Shown: positions 21,731 to 33,075, numbered from the stretch's first letter. The stretch: DNA of 64,000 nt from Cordylochernes scorpioides (GCA_030710605.1 CP092886.1:52967862-53031861); one strand, 5' to 3'. Numbers and translations: made by a program. The notes: generated by a model not told the origin, from the sequence alone.

Positions 21731-24700
21731 TTAAAAGTAATTTTCTGGAATAAATGAATCATAAAGTAACCTATAGTTTGAGTATGTTTTCGTAAGAGAT
21801 AATTTTGCCAGATCTTGCTGCAATAGCTGTTCAATTTTTATTTTTAGTATATTCGGAAATTCGATCTGTATGTCATCATAATTTAACCTATAGTTTAGCC
21901 ATGAGAGTCCACAATGATTGATGATATCCATAATATTCCTACAGAATCCTATAGGTTTTTTTGTCATTAAGGAAATTTCCTTCAATCTATTCCAGCATAA
22001 CTTAGGTAGTCTATTGTCTTCCATTTTTTGTAATCTAATGAAATATTTCAGAATTAATTTGATCGTTGTAAAAGTCAAAGATATTCTGCCTGTTTCCAGC
22101 CTTACAATGTACCCTGGTATATATCTTGGTAGATTCAGAAAATTTTTGATAAACGTATTCTGTAATTGGTCTATAATATCCGTATTGTCCCAAGCCCACA
22201 CAGGGGCCGCATAGAGCAGTATTGATTTAACAACTGAGTCAAATAAATTCAGAGCAACTTTTAATGAGTTAATTTTTTCTTTTTTTATCAGTCTAATAGT
22301 TGCATTTATTGCCGTATTTGCTTTGGCTTTATAAAAGAGGGCTACCTTTTTACTATTAATAGTGGAAGTGAATGGATATCCCAGATATGTAATATTGGAC
22401 GCAACAGTCAGTGGGGTGTCACCCCAGTACCAGTTTTCGTGTCTTGCCGGTCTTCCTCCATTTCTGAATACTATTATTTTGGACTTATTTTCATTTAAAA
22501 CTAATTTGTTCTTATCCAGGTAAGACTTTAGTAAATTGATTTTAATTTGAAGATTAATTTTCGTTTCTCCAATTATGGCTATGTCATCCGCATACATAAG
22601 TAGGTGTAAAACGCCAAAATCAGGGAGATGAAATCCTGTAAGTGCTGAGTTATTATAAAGTTCTATTAGGTCGGCCATATATAGTATAAATAAAAGTGGG
22701 GAAAGTGATTCTCCCTGCAACACTCCAGAATTAATTTTCACATTACTTGAATATTGTCCTTTCCATCGGATAGTGATCTTAGCTTCCTGGTAAAAGTTTT
22801 TTATCAGCATTACAAATTTATTGCTAATGCCCATTTTATGCAATTTTTGCCAAAGTAAATCATGTGGGACTGTGTCGAAAGCTTTAGTCAAATCGACGAA
22901 GAAGACATATAGCTTGCCTCGTTTTCTTCTCAGAGATAATTGGATGAGTGAATTCAATAGTATTATGTGGTCAGTGCATGATCGGTTCTTACGGAAACCT
23001 GCTTGGTTTTCTAAAATAATCCCTCTTTTTTCTATCCAGTTGTTTAATCTGTTTCTTAGTATTGTAGTAAATAATTTAGATATATTACTGCAGAGGGCAA
23101 TCCCTCTGTAATTTGTTGGGTTATTCTTATCACCGCTTTTATATATAGGGTGTACTATTGAGTTCGTCCAGAGTTGCGGGTATTTTTCTGTGGACATTAT
23201 TTTGTTGAATAGGTTTTTCAATTTAGTTAAAGTCGGTATTGGTAAATTCTTTAGCAACTCATTCGGTATACCATCGAGTCCCACTGCTTTGCCATTCGCT
23301 AGTTTTTTTACTACATCATGGATCTCTTCAAGGGTTATTTCCGCGTCTAAATCTGGATCTTTCCAACCGATCATCTGGTTTAACGTAAAAGTAGCTTCTT
23401 TATTTTCTTTGTTCAGTAAATTTTTATAAAATAAAAACCATTCTTTTATATCAATCTCACCTTGTATTATTGGTTTTTTTCTGAAGGATGCAATGGCATT
23501 CCAGAAGGATTTGGGATCTTTGGCGTTTTTTATCCTTTCATTCTTGTCCTTATTAAATTCATCTCTTTTTCTTTGCAGGAGCTTAAAATATTCCCTCCTA
23601 GCCTCAATATATTTTTGGCGGTCGTGTATGTTATTTGAGTTCCTACATCTTTGTAAACTTACTTTGGTCGTTTTTTTCATAATATAGCAATCTTTGTCAT
23701 ACCAAGGTTTTGAAAGTTGGTGTCGTCGTTTAGCAAATTTAATTATATTTGCCGATTCCATTGCCGTGTAGATCTGTTTAGTAAAATTTACTGTTTCTGT
23801 GTTAATATCGGTTTCATTTCCAACTTCAATATCACTTAAATTATGTTTTAGCATATCCACATTTTCTTTCGTCCAAATGAATTTTCGTGTTAGTATTTCA
23901 TTTTTGTACGAGGATTTAATAGCTTCATACCCAGTATTAATTTGTAAAACAATTGGTAAGTGGTCTGAATATGAAAGTTCTTCGATCCACATATCCGATA
24001 TGATCTGTGTTAAACCGTGTGTGTACATGAAATAATCCAAAACCGATGAACCTCTTTCTGAAATAAAAGTGAATGAGCCGTGCGTGTCACCCTTAGTTCT
24101 TCCATTTGCTATTGTTATAGAATTTGAATCAGTGAAGGAAATTAGTTTTTCAGATAGTTTCGAAGATATTAGGTCTTTAGATTTCCTATATTTGTTGAGG
24201 GGTGAATTTAGTTTCAGTGGGTTATGGAAGCCTCCAGCATTGCCTATTCTAATATTGATGTCACCAGCTATTAGCACTTCGTTACCTTCACTCATGTGAT
24301 AATCAATATACCTAAGTAAATTTGTTAAATTTTGTTCTTGTAATGCATTAGGAGGTAAATAAACAAACAGCAAACATATACTCTCGGTGGTTTTGTCTAG
24401 AAATTTGTGCGTCAAGACAGATATCCAGTAAGGGTTTGTTTCGATTTTTCTAACCGTATGTTGGAAGTTTTTTTTTAATCCTATCAGAATTCCCCCCGAG
24501 CCCCTTCCCTTTAGTTCTGTCTTCATTGCTGGGCTTTGAATTATGTAATATTCATCAGTTAACAATTCAATAACATCAGTGATCCATGTTTCATTTAGTG
24601 CAAAAAGTTCGTATTTTTTTAGGTATTCAACGAGTGGAAATATTGATGTTATTCTATTGAATCCATTTATATTCCATTGTAATATTTTAATTTTAGTATC

Positions 24701-24937
24701 TATATGTTTGACCTGAGTTACTTGTTTGTCTTTTATTGCCGATTCACAGTTTTTCGTATGTGTATACCTAATTTTAGTTGTATTTCTATCTGATATATTT
24801 TCCGTAACCTTTGAGTTTTTAATTTTAGAAGTTTTAGCCGTGAGTGTTTTATCATAAAGTGGCTGTATGGACACTGTATTAGAGATCTGTTTATCAATGG
24901 GTTGACTATTTACAAGTGATTGTTTCCTATCTGCCTG
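21731..24937 (-). CDS. LINE ORF2: APE endonuclease and reverse transcriptase
   Basis: About 1068 codons after the ORF1 TAG, in the same frame. The APE endonuclease occupies roughly residues 75-330 (ILQWNINGFN, ALNETWI, GRGSGGILIG, IAGDINIRIG, SYSDHLPIVL), with catalytic residues visible. The RT follows (about 480-800): GLDGIPNELL, NYRGIALCSNISKLF, QAGFRKNRSCTDHI, FFVDLTKAFDTVPHD, SGVLQGESLSPLLF and MYADDIAIIG, the catalytic YADD. No ATG occurs between the TAG and the endonuclease, so translation presumably depends on readthrough of, or mutation at, that codon. The frame stops at TAA 21731-21733 and then continues open with a zinc finger. It would nick target DNA and copy the LINE RNA. Confidence 0.88.
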   Translation of the reverse strand, partial: QADRKQSLVNSQPIDKQISNTVSIQPLYDKTLTAKTSKIKNSKVTENISDRNTTKIRYTHTKNCESAIKDKQVTQVKHIDTKIKILQWNINGFNRITSIFPLVEYLKKYELFALNETWITDVIELLTDEYYIIQSPAMKTELKGRGSGGILIGLKKNFQHTVRKIETNPYWISVLTHKFLDKTTESICLLFVYLPPNALQEQNLTNLLRYIDYHMSEGNEVLIAGDINIRIGNAGGFHNPLKLNSPLNKYRKSKDLISSKLSEKLISFTDSNSITIANGRTKGDTHGSFTFISERGSSVLDYFMYTHGLTQIISDMWIEELSYSDHLPIVLQINTGYEAIKSSYKNEILTRKFIWTKENVDMLKHNLSDIEVGNETDINTETVNFTKQIYTAMESANIIKFAKRRHQLSKPWYDKDCYIMKKTTKVSLQRCRNSNNIHDRQKYIEARREYFKLLQRKRDEFNKDKNERIKNAKDPKSFWNAIASFRKKPIIQGEIDIKEWFLFYKNLLNKENKEATFTLNQMIGWKDPDLDAEITLEEIHDVVKKLANGKAVGLDGIPNELLKNLPIPTLTKLKNLFNKIMSTEKYPQLWTNSIVHPIYKSGDKNNPTNYRGIALCSNISKLFTTILRNRLNNWIEKRGIILENQAGFRKNRSCTDHIILLNSLIQLSLRRKRGKLYVFFVDLTKAFDTVPHDLLWQKLHKMGISNKFVMLIKNFYQEAKITIRWKGQYSSNVKINSGVLQGESLSPLLFILYMADLIELYNNSALTGFHLPDFGVLHLLMYADDIAIIGETKINLQIKINLLKSYLDKNKLVLNENKSKIIVFRNGGRPARHENWYWGDTPLTVASNITYLGYPFTSTINSKKVALFYKAKANTAINATIRLIKKEKINSLKVALNLFDSVVKSILLYAAPVWAWDNTDIIDQLQNTFIKNFLNLPRYIPGYIVRLETGRISLTFTTIKLILKYFIRLQKMEDNRLPKLCWNRLKEISLMTKKPIGFCRNIMDIINHCGLSWLNYRLNYDDIQIEFPNILKIKIEQLLQQDLAKLSLTKTYSNYRLLYDSFIPENYF

Positions 24938-25843
24938 CTACAATGAATGTCCATTAGCATCTACAATTTGTCCATCACAGACCTTATATGCTATACCATT
25001 AATTATTAACTTATTGTCCCTTAGCTTAGCTAGAGTACCTTTTTCGACGAGTTCTCTTCTTTTGACATTCAGAACGCGTCGTTGTTCTCTCATCTTCATA
25101 CTATAGTCCTTCGACAGTGATATCTTAGTTCCTCTTAGATTGAAAGCAGCTTTGAATAGAGTTGTTCTATCGTTTTGTTCTGGGACTTCAACGAGGATCG
25201 GTGCACCAAGTTTTCTGGATACTCGGTGGCATCGCGTGATGTTTATCTTCTCCGTTGTCCGCATATTTTCTTCGATAACCCTCCGTATCCGTTCTCGGCA
25301 GTCCTCGTTATTATCTTGTTCTATTCCGTAAAAAATAAGGTTCCTTTCTCTGCTCTTTGCATCCAAGTATTCAAGCTGGTCTTCTAAGTCTTTTATTTTT
25401 TTGGAGTTTTGAGAGAGTGCTGCCTTTGTAACGGCAGAAGATTCCTCTAATTGTTGCAGTCTTTGATTTATATTTTCTACTCTATCGTCGATTGCCGAAA
25501 GACGGGATTCCAGCCTCTCACCCCAGTTATCCAGCCTTTTGGTGAGTGCATTTATCAGATCTTTGATCTCTTTATCCCTATCTAAGCTTGTTTCCAACGT
25601 CGTTTGTTTGGACATCTTAGGGCCTGGATTTTGTTCAATACCAGCTAATATTAAGAGCATTAAAACTACACATATAAGGAGAAAGTTTCGGAAATATTTT
25701 GAAAGTGAAATATTGACGCGTGATAAGCAAATCTTTTTGCCGCCGTATGTAGCCGGCTTGAAAGTATGTAAATTTAACTCAGAATTCTTGTCTAATAGAC
25801 ATAAAATTATGATGGTAAGATATGTTGGATATGAAGGTTTCAT
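24938..25843 (-). CDS. LINE ORF1: 2A motif, coiled coil, L1-type RNA-binding domain
   Basis: The protein is about 301 residues from the first ATG (25843). The upstream open frame starts only with GTG, so I did not use it. Residues 1-60 include hydrophobic YLTIIILCLL, and a second hydrophobic run (FLLICVVLMLLILA) leads directly into GIEQNPGP at residues 68-75, a 2A (StopGo) motif. Next come a heptad-rich coiled coil (about 80-170: RLDNWGERLESRLSAIDDRV, then NQRLQQLEE) and an RRM-like region (SRERNLIFYGIE, then CHRVSRK). A basic C-terminal domain ends the protein. This is an L1-ORF1-like nucleic-acid chaperone that would bind the LINE RNA. Ribosome skipping would separate the hydrophobic leader from the chaperone. 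The ORF ends at a TAG in frame with ORF2. Confidence 0.85.
   Translation of the reverse strand: MKPSYPTYLTIIILCLLDKNSELNLHTFKPATYGGKKICLSRVNISLSKYFRNFLLICVVLMLLILAGIEQNPGPKMSKQTTLETSLDRDKEIKDLINALTKRLDNWGERLESRLSAIDDRVENINQRLQQLEESSAVTKAALSQNSKKIKDLEDQLEYLDAKSRERNLIFYGIEQDNNEDCRERIRRVIEENMRTTEKINITRCHRVSRKLGAPILVEVPEQNDRTTLFKAAFNLRGTKISLSKDYSMKMREQRRVLNVKRRELVEKGTLAKLRDNKLIINGIAYKVCDGQIVDANGHSL
25619..25642 (-). other. 2A-like (StopGo) site in LINE ORF1
   Basis: Codes GIEQNPGP, fitting the 2A consensus (D/G)(V/I)ExNPG/P, preceded by a hydrophobic run. Such motifs are established near the N-terminus of ORF1 in some APE-type LINEs. Cleavage would fall between the final Gly and Pro. Confidence 0.8.
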
Positions 25844-25984
25844 TTCAGATATATTGAGTTTGAACTTTAGCAAAAATAGAGGAAATATTTTAGTAAGACA
25901 GTTCACTTACCGAGAGCGACGTTGCTTGCCGCCTATTCGTGCCGCCTCCTAGCGGAGAATTGCTTATATATATATATATATATA

Positions 25985-26500
25985 GTGTAAAAACTATATG
26001 ACAAAAATATAACAGTGATTCCACATTTAAAACTCAAGGAGCAAACTGATAAGAATAATAACTCATATCAAGTAGATTTGATTAGATTAGCAAGCTAAAT
26101 CTAAATTAATTATAACAATAAATAGTTGTTTAGTTTTGTATTAAAATTATCTTCATTATTTTGATTATTTAAATTCAAATTATAAAATTTGTAAATTGTT
26201 ATTATTTAGTAGAGAGAGAGAGAAAAAAAAATCCTTTACTTCTAACACATCATTCAGTTAATTATATATTTATAATTAATAACAATAAAATTTAACAACG
26301 TAACGTCTTTTGCATCGGCTTTTACACGTCATTTAGACATACTCTAACCTATATATAGAATAATAGAAGTGAGAATATATATAATATTATAATTTTAGTA
26401 GTTAGTGAAAAGAGAGAAAGACAGAACCATGCACTTTTAGTCAAACTAATAATAAGAGAAAGAAAAGTTTTGTAAAGAAGGTAGATAAGATTGTTAGTAT
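25985..26500. repeat. AT-rich direct repeat copy 1 (about 520 bp)
   Basis: Matches 31721-32239 in the same orientation at roughly 90 percent by eye, from GTGTAAAAACTATAT to GATTGTTAGTATAT. Both copies are bounded by (TA)n. No coding frame. Copy 2 is continuous with the Penelope-type element and mostly included in its palindrome, so this may be a terminal unit of that element. Confidence 0.8.
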
Positions 26501-26507
26501 ATATATA

Positions 26508-27375
26508 TGATAATTTAAACCAATAACCCTATATTATGTAATACGTATAACAAGCTTGTCATGTTGTATATAGAACTAATTATAAACTACAACTAATTAT
26601 ACGCATAATTGACGTGTGTCCTTGTATCTCCAGATGTAATGTACTGAGGATGAATAAATAAAAATATATAATAGATTAAAAACTGAGTTAAGAGCAAGAT
26701 TGAGCGAATCACAATGTAACTTCTAAAGTTAGATGGAAGCCCAGACAGGCGCCAGTGTGGACACGTGCAGAAAGGCAATACTTCCTGGTCCACTTCCTAG
26801 TCCCCTTCCTGGTCCAAAAAAGTTGTTTAAATAGGACCCCACGTAGCAACAGCCATTTTCAGTTCTAGTCAGTCCCGGTCAGCGTCACCCCTTGTCGCCG
26901 GTTGTCACCAACTCATCGACGATGTAAAACAGTAAGAAATCTCCTATCTCCATCTTTGCTCTTGGCTCGCTTTTTATCTATTCAAGGAACTTTCTTTCAA
27001 CTGTGTCTCTTCGTTTTGTGTGTGTGGACATTCCCCAGTTTTCCACTCTGCCTCGACCACGACTGCCTGTACCCTGTGAGAACTGTTAAAGGTCCTACAA
27101 GGTGCAGCGAGGTACTGGAAAACTCTCCACCCCTGACTGTCCCTCGCGGTTACTACAGGTTTGACCCTCGGTTGCCACAACTTATAGCGAGAGTCGACGA
27201 GGTTCTACAACAGGCTTACCAAACCTCAACGCATTATTACAGAGAGCCGACAGGACCTCAACGCAATATTACAGCTAGTCGACAGGATCCCTAATCACAG
27301 ATAAGGATCCCAACATATTATCTCAGAGAGTCGACAGGATCCCTAATCACAGACAAGATCCAACAAATTATTACA
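26508..27375 (+). repeat. 5' LTR of element B, 868 bp
   Basis: Starts TGATAATTTAAACC and ends ATTATTACA. Its 3' part holds imperfect tandem copies of GTCGACAGGATCCCTAATC near 27277-27360. Open frames of 130 codons appear identically in both LTRs only because the LTRs are identical; no domain is recognisable in them. Confidence 0.85.
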
Positions 27376-30300
27376 GCTAGTCGACAGGATTACCACAACG
27401 AAGGAGACCACAACGAAGAAGGTAAAAAGACTGTCCAGATAGATAGAAGAGCCAAGAAGCAAGATGGAGGAACAAGCACGCCAATCCAACGAAACGACCA
27501 AGCAATCTTCCCCCCAACGACACAGCCGAACATCCTGCAAAATAAGCCGGTGAGAAGTTACCCACCTTCGACCTTATAACGCAACCATCCAGACGACATG
27601 CCACCATCGCCAAACAGAAGTCACAAGCTTCTACAAGCTCTACATGGCACGCCTTCCACGTCATCAGGACAACAACCAAAGACCAAGTCTCCTGACTGAA
27701 CAATCATAAAAACTGTGAGTTTTTAAAAAATCTACTTAACTCTCTCTTCATGCTAACAACTTGATTTTCCATAAATATAATGTTTATTTTTACTGTAATT
27801 ATTTTTAAATCAAATTTTACCATTTTTATAGCATTTCAATTCAAATTTTAAATCTTGTACACCATCATTTATCAATTTTTACTTTATTTTAAGCAACTTA
27901 TAAATTTTAATTCATTACTTGCAATCTTACAGTTTTAAAAAAATCATATTATATTTAAATTACTCGAATCATAATTCTAAACTTATTTGTGTGTTTCTCT
28001 TAATACCTTATTTTTATACCAAAAACACCAATGTCTTAATTAAATATACAAAACTTTGCAAAAAAGCATTGTTATGTTCACTATTTTATGTACACGCCCC
28101 ATTCAAATTATAAGTCACTATCATGCCATTGCCCTTTTACAAGTATAATTTTCGCACTAACATAAGCAACGATTTAAAAAATATATTCAAATTTTAATAA
28201 ACATAGGTGAAAACGCATTTTTTAAAAATACAAAAATCGAAAGATACACTATCTTCAAAAGCACAACTAGAAATGTAACTGTCCTTCCCAAAACAAGTTA
28301 AAAATTCCAACATAGCTACACTCCCTCGTCCTTTTCTTTTTACATGCATAATTATTAATACTTCACACATCTCTCGGAACGAACTTCAACACACTCCCCC
28401 ATCACTTTCTCCAATTGGCCACATCTATTAACGCGCGATTTAACAACATCCAATTTCGAGCCACACGAGCTCCATATCGTCGCGAACACAAAGATTTCAC
28501 GATAAACATACCACCTCTATAACAATCTGAAAATTCTCGATGTGTTTCGTACAACAACCACCCATGACTAATAAATTTGTTATTTATTCGGAAACTAGAT
28601 AGATGCTGTACCCAAAAACGAAGACTTCACGTGGCACCTTTCCATACAACACCCACTAGTGTTACACAGCGCACCACAACAATTTTCTCACTTAACAGGC
28701 CCAAGACGCCTTCATGCCTGTGACACCTCACCAAAGCGTGTCTACGTTGAAGTCGCACTTTTATTCACATCTAACCTGACATCATTGAATAACATTTTTT
28801 AATAAGTCCGCAACAACGTCGAAACACAACACTTGCGAACACCGAGAAGACTATATTTTCAAACAGGCAAGAGGAGATAACTCGGGACGTAGGCCAGACA
28901 TGGGATCATGTGCCAGTCGGTAACAAAGGGTCGGCAACAAAGGACCGCCTACGTAAATAAACAACCCAGCTATGTCGGTCGGCATCAAAGGGCATGACAC
29001 ATGTTGATATCGACACCAATTACAACCGCCATGTTAAAATGACACCTCCAGTTGCAGTTCGCCTGTACCTGACACGTGATACAGCTCGCAGAATGGATAG
29101 ATTGCAGCACCTATAATTAATTGACTTACCAATAATTACCCAATTCACTTATTAATTTGAATTTTAATATTGAAAAAAATATCATAAAACTTTATATCTT
29201 CAATTATCATTGTGTGTTTTACAACTTTTACATTATTTTCACGCCCAGTATGGAATATTTTTTCTAAACTAGAACGCCAGCTTTTATAATGTTAACCCTT
29301 TATTGTTATATATTACAATCATCTTCGTCAATACCATCCAATTTTAAGAATCAAGATCGCTCCCCGTCTGGTCTCACATAATATAATCGGGAAGATCTGG
29401 CAAAGACCAACTTCTCAGACCGGACCAAAGCGACATAGGGCCACATTGCCTCCCCATAGGTCAAACTAAAGACACCAATAATCTTGGACCTACACCTAGA
29501 CATTGTGTGAATATGTTCCTTTCTTTTTTTTTCAGGAACGAATATTTTTTGCTTTCTTTTAACTTTTCTTCAAAAGAGACATTTTTTGCTCCATTTGTTA
29601 CTACTTAACATTTATCTAATTATTATATCTTTTATATTTTGCTAATTCATTATTATATCTTTTATATATTACTAATTCTAATTATTATATCTTTTATATT
29701 TTGCTAATTCATTATTATATCTTTTATATATTACTAATTCTAATTATTATATCTTTTATATTTTGCTAATTCATTATTATATCTTTTATATATTACTAAT
29801 TCTAATTATTATATCTTTTATATTTTGCTAATTCATTATTATGTCTTTTGTATATTACATGTTTGATTTTATCCCCTTATACTGTTGTTATCCGCAATCA
29901 TATTTCTATCTTTTTATTCACTATATTTTTGTTTAAATAACTTTATTATATGACAATGTTTATCATCAACTATCGGGCATCTACAACAATCGTTTTCAAT
30001 AATCCTACTTACTAACTAATTCCCTATACTTTCTCACTACCTATTTCAGCCATTGCTTCGAACGATAGTAGAAACGACAGCACTGCTTGACAATTTTTCT
30101 TTTGATTTCGTAATTCAACAAACTCTTTGAAAACACCGTTCCCCAGAAGTACAAGTCTCGACTTTTTGGTCTGAACACGTTTCAAAAGTTTATTTCAATC
30201 ATCCACAGAGCACATCACCAACGCATGCACCAAGCGTTCAATTTTTTTCAGCTCTAGCGGACCACAATCAACCTTTGATTTCAAGTCAAGTCAGACCACC

Positions 30301-30830
30301 TACTGTCGCTCCAACAATTCTACTTATCGCATGGCTCTACCACCCCTTTCAATCATATTAAGTCTTTTTCTTCAACAACTTTTCAACCCAATAACCCTAC
30401 AATTGTGACAAAGCACTGTAACCTTATACAGGATCGCAGGTGAAACATTGCCTAGGAAGACGCACAAGTCTATATCCTCGCTTTGCACCTGGATCTCAGT
30501 ATTTGATTGTCTGTGCAACACTTACAATTGCATATTCTTCAACCCCTAACCCTTTCCAACGCCCGCCAACAATCTCTTAGAACATCATCATTATTTTTTA
30601 GCAAACAAAGGTTTTATCTACAGTTCTCTTTTATAATGAATATCATAACTTTTTAATTAAACATAAGTTTTATTTTTATAATTTTCAGATATAGCCAAAT
30701 AAACATCTTGTTATAGCCCTTTTCCCTCACAGTTTTAATTAATTAAAAGAAATTTTAATTACTTACCTGTGTTAGAGAGGCTTTACCCGCTTAAACCCGG
30801 ATAAACCCTTTCACTCACGGGGCCCATCTA
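27376..30830 (+). other. Non-coding interior of LTR element B
   Basis: 3.4 kb of AT-rich sequence with no domain-bearing frame on either strand. It contains a 62-bp minisatellite at 29615-29862 and blocks homologous to element A. Confidence 0.7.
29615..29862. repeat. 62-bp minisatellite, about 4 units
   Basis: Units start at about 29615, 29677, 29739 and 29801, each containing two ATTATTATATCTTTTATAT half-repeats that differ slightly, so the basic module is about 31 bp. Confidence 0.9.
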
Positions 30831-31698
30831 TGATAATTTAAACCAATAACCCTATATTATGTAATACGTATAACAAGCTTGTCATGTTGTATATAGAACT
30901 AATTATAAACTACAACTAATTATACGCATAATTGACGTGTGTCCTTGTATCTCCAGATGTAATGTACTGAGGATGAATAAATAAAAATATATAATAGATT
31001 AAAAACTGAGTTAAGAGCAAGATTGAGCGAATCACAATGTAACTTCTAAAGTTAGATGGAAGCCCAGACAGGCGCCAGTGTGGACACGTGCAGAAAGGCA
31101 ATACTTCCTGGTCCACTTCCTAGTCCCCTTCCTGGTCCAAAAAAGTTGTTTAAATAGGACCCCACGTAGCAACAGCCATTTTCAGTTCTAGTCAGTCCCG
31201 GTCAGCGTCACCCCTTGTCGCCGGTTGTCACCAACTCATCGACGATGTAAAACAGTAAGAAATCTCCTATCTCCATCTTTGCTCTTGGCTCGCTTTTTAT
31301 CTATTCAAGGAACTTTCTTTCAACTGTGTCTCTTCGTTTTGTGTGTGTGGACATTCCCCAGTTTTCCACTCTGCCTCGACCACGACTGCCTGTACCCTGT
31401 GAGAACTGTTAAAGGTCCTACAAGGTGCAGCGAGGTACTGGAAAACTCTCCACCCCTGACTGTCCCTCGCGGTTACTACAGGTTTGACCCTCGGTTGCCA
31501 CAACTTATAGCGAGAGTCGACGAGGTTCTACAACAGGCTTACCAAACCTCAACGCATTATTACAGAGAGCCGACAGGACCTCAACGCAATATTACAGCTA
31601 GTCGACAGGATCCCTAATCACAGATAAGGATCCCAACATATTATCTCAGAGAGTCGACAGGATCCCTAATCACAGACAAGATCCAACCCATTATTACA
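30831..31698 (+). repeat. 3' LTR of element B, 868 bp
   Basis: Direct copy of 26508-27375 at a constant offset of 4323 bp, starting TGATAATTTAAACC and ending ATTATTACA before (TA)n. Confidence 0.9.
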
Positions 31699-31720
31699 TA
31701 TATATATATATATATATATA

Positions 31721-32239
31721 GTGTAGAAACTATATAACAAAATTATAACAGTGATTCTAATTTTAAAACTTAAGGAGCAAACTGATAATAATGATAACTT
31801 ATATCAATTAGATTTGATTAGATTAGCAAGCTAAATCTAAATTAATTATAATAATAAATAGTTATTTAATTTTATAGTCCAGTTTTGTATTAAGATTATC
31901 TTCACTATTATGATCATTTAAATTCAAATTATAAAATTTGTAAAATGTTATTAATTTGTAGATAGAGAGAGAAAAAAAAATCCTTTACTTCTAATACATC
32001 ATCAAGTTAATTATATATTTATAATTAATAACAATAAAAATTAACAACGTAACGTCTATTACATCGGCTTTTACACGTCATTTAGACATACTCTAATCCT
32101 ATATATAGAATAATCGAAGTAAAAATATATATAATAGTTAGAAAAAAGAGAGAAAGACAGAACCATGCACTTTTAATCAAACTAATAATAAAGAAAAAAA
32201 AAAAGTTTTGTAAAGAAGGTAGATAAGATTGTTAGTATA
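31721..32239. repeat. AT-rich direct repeat copy 2 (about 520 bp)
   Basis: Second copy of the 25985-26500 unit. From 31846 on it forms the outermost part of the left arm of the giant palindrome. Confidence 0.8.
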
Positions 32240-33075
32240 TATATATATATATTTTTATAATTTTATATTTTATCCTTTTTTTTTTTAAGATTTTTAAAGG
32301 TTTTTTTTATTTTATAATATGATTATAAATAGTTGTATTTAGTAATATATCTATAGTATGAATTAACATTCGTTATAAGTTTGGATATTATGTTTTGAAA
32401 CCCTAATGGTAGACCAGACATACACAAAAAACTTTAAATTGAAATAAATTGGAAAAAGAGATCTGCTGGACCGGGGATCTTCAGATAAAAGCCCAACGAC
32501 ATTTCACCCCTTCTTTATTATGTCATAGATCTCTTTTAAACCGGATTTTATGTGTTAATATTAAGTTGTTTCAGTGAAATATTTAAATGAACATATATAA
32601 CAGATACAAGTGTTAACAAATTCAAACTGTAAACCTACCTCGACCGTGGCGTCCTCCATTGTGAATATCTATTTCTGGCTGACACATGTTGCGGGGGGGG
32701 GGGGACATTTCAAATTTAGACCATTTATTCAGAATTTTTTGAAAAACAAGAAAATTAAAGAAGAAAGGAAAAATAGTTAAGGGAAGAAAGCTGAATTTCA
32801 TAATCTTTACAGTTAGTTATATCTAAATAACTGATTCAACACTTATTCATCTTTTAATATTCCTTTAAAAAGGCAAATTATAAGAGTTTAATAAAGCTAT
32901 TAATTGTGCAAATTCACCTTTATTTAACCTCCATTTTCCTCCCCAGAAATTGGAGATTAAACAAAATGAACTATATACTATAACACTTTAAAAATCTTGT
33001 GAAAAAATCTTTTAATCAGTTATTTAATCAAAGTTTAATTAACTGTTAAAGATTATAAATTTGTATTAGTTATTA

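Larger units (their letters stand above)
21260..25965 (-). mobile_element. Near full-length CR1/L2-like LINE with 2A motif
   Basis: Minus-strand ORF1 and ORF2, a short 5' leader ending near 25965 in a (TA)n tract, and a 3' end near 21260 with AATAAAGCTG followed by T-rich sequence and (TA)n. Both flanks are TA microsatellite, so the element probably inserted in one, which hides any target duplication. All coding sequence from ORF1 to a C-terminal zinc finger lies in one reading frame, interrupted only by a TAG and a TAA. Confidence 0.85.
26508..31698 (+). mobile_element. Non-coding LTR element B (LARD-like), 5191 bp
   Basis: LTRs 26508-27375 and 30831-31698 are 868 bp each and almost identical (one three-base difference near their ends). 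TG...CA termini are present and (TA)n flanks both sides. The 3455-bp interior has no gag, protease or pol. It shares blocks with the interior of element A (28300-28800 with 5670-6200). Near-identical LTRs imply recent insertion, so it must have been moved by another element's proteins. No clear primer-binding site is seen; orientation is taken from homology to element A. Confidence 0.8.

Noticed and set aside
22821..24299. Several plus-strand frames of 60-98 codons
   Set aside because: Antisense shadows of the LINE ORF2 on the minus strand.
25844..25906. Upstream extension of LINE ORF1 to a GTG
   Set aside because: GTG is not a usual eukaryotic start; the first ATG at 25843 is preferred. The same reasoning moved the starts at 39068 (GTG) to 39008 and at 61029 (TTG) to 60942.
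26902..27294. 130-codon frame repeated identically at 31225-31617
   Set aside because: Both lie inside the identical LTRs of element B; identity follows from LTR homogeneity and no domain is recognisable.
32460..32560. CTGAAGA and GAAATGTCG strings in the 3' region of the palindromic element
   Set aside because: They occur in the wrong order with no helix II between them, so no hammerhead fold is supported, although the region is conserved in the diverged copy at 36760-36840.
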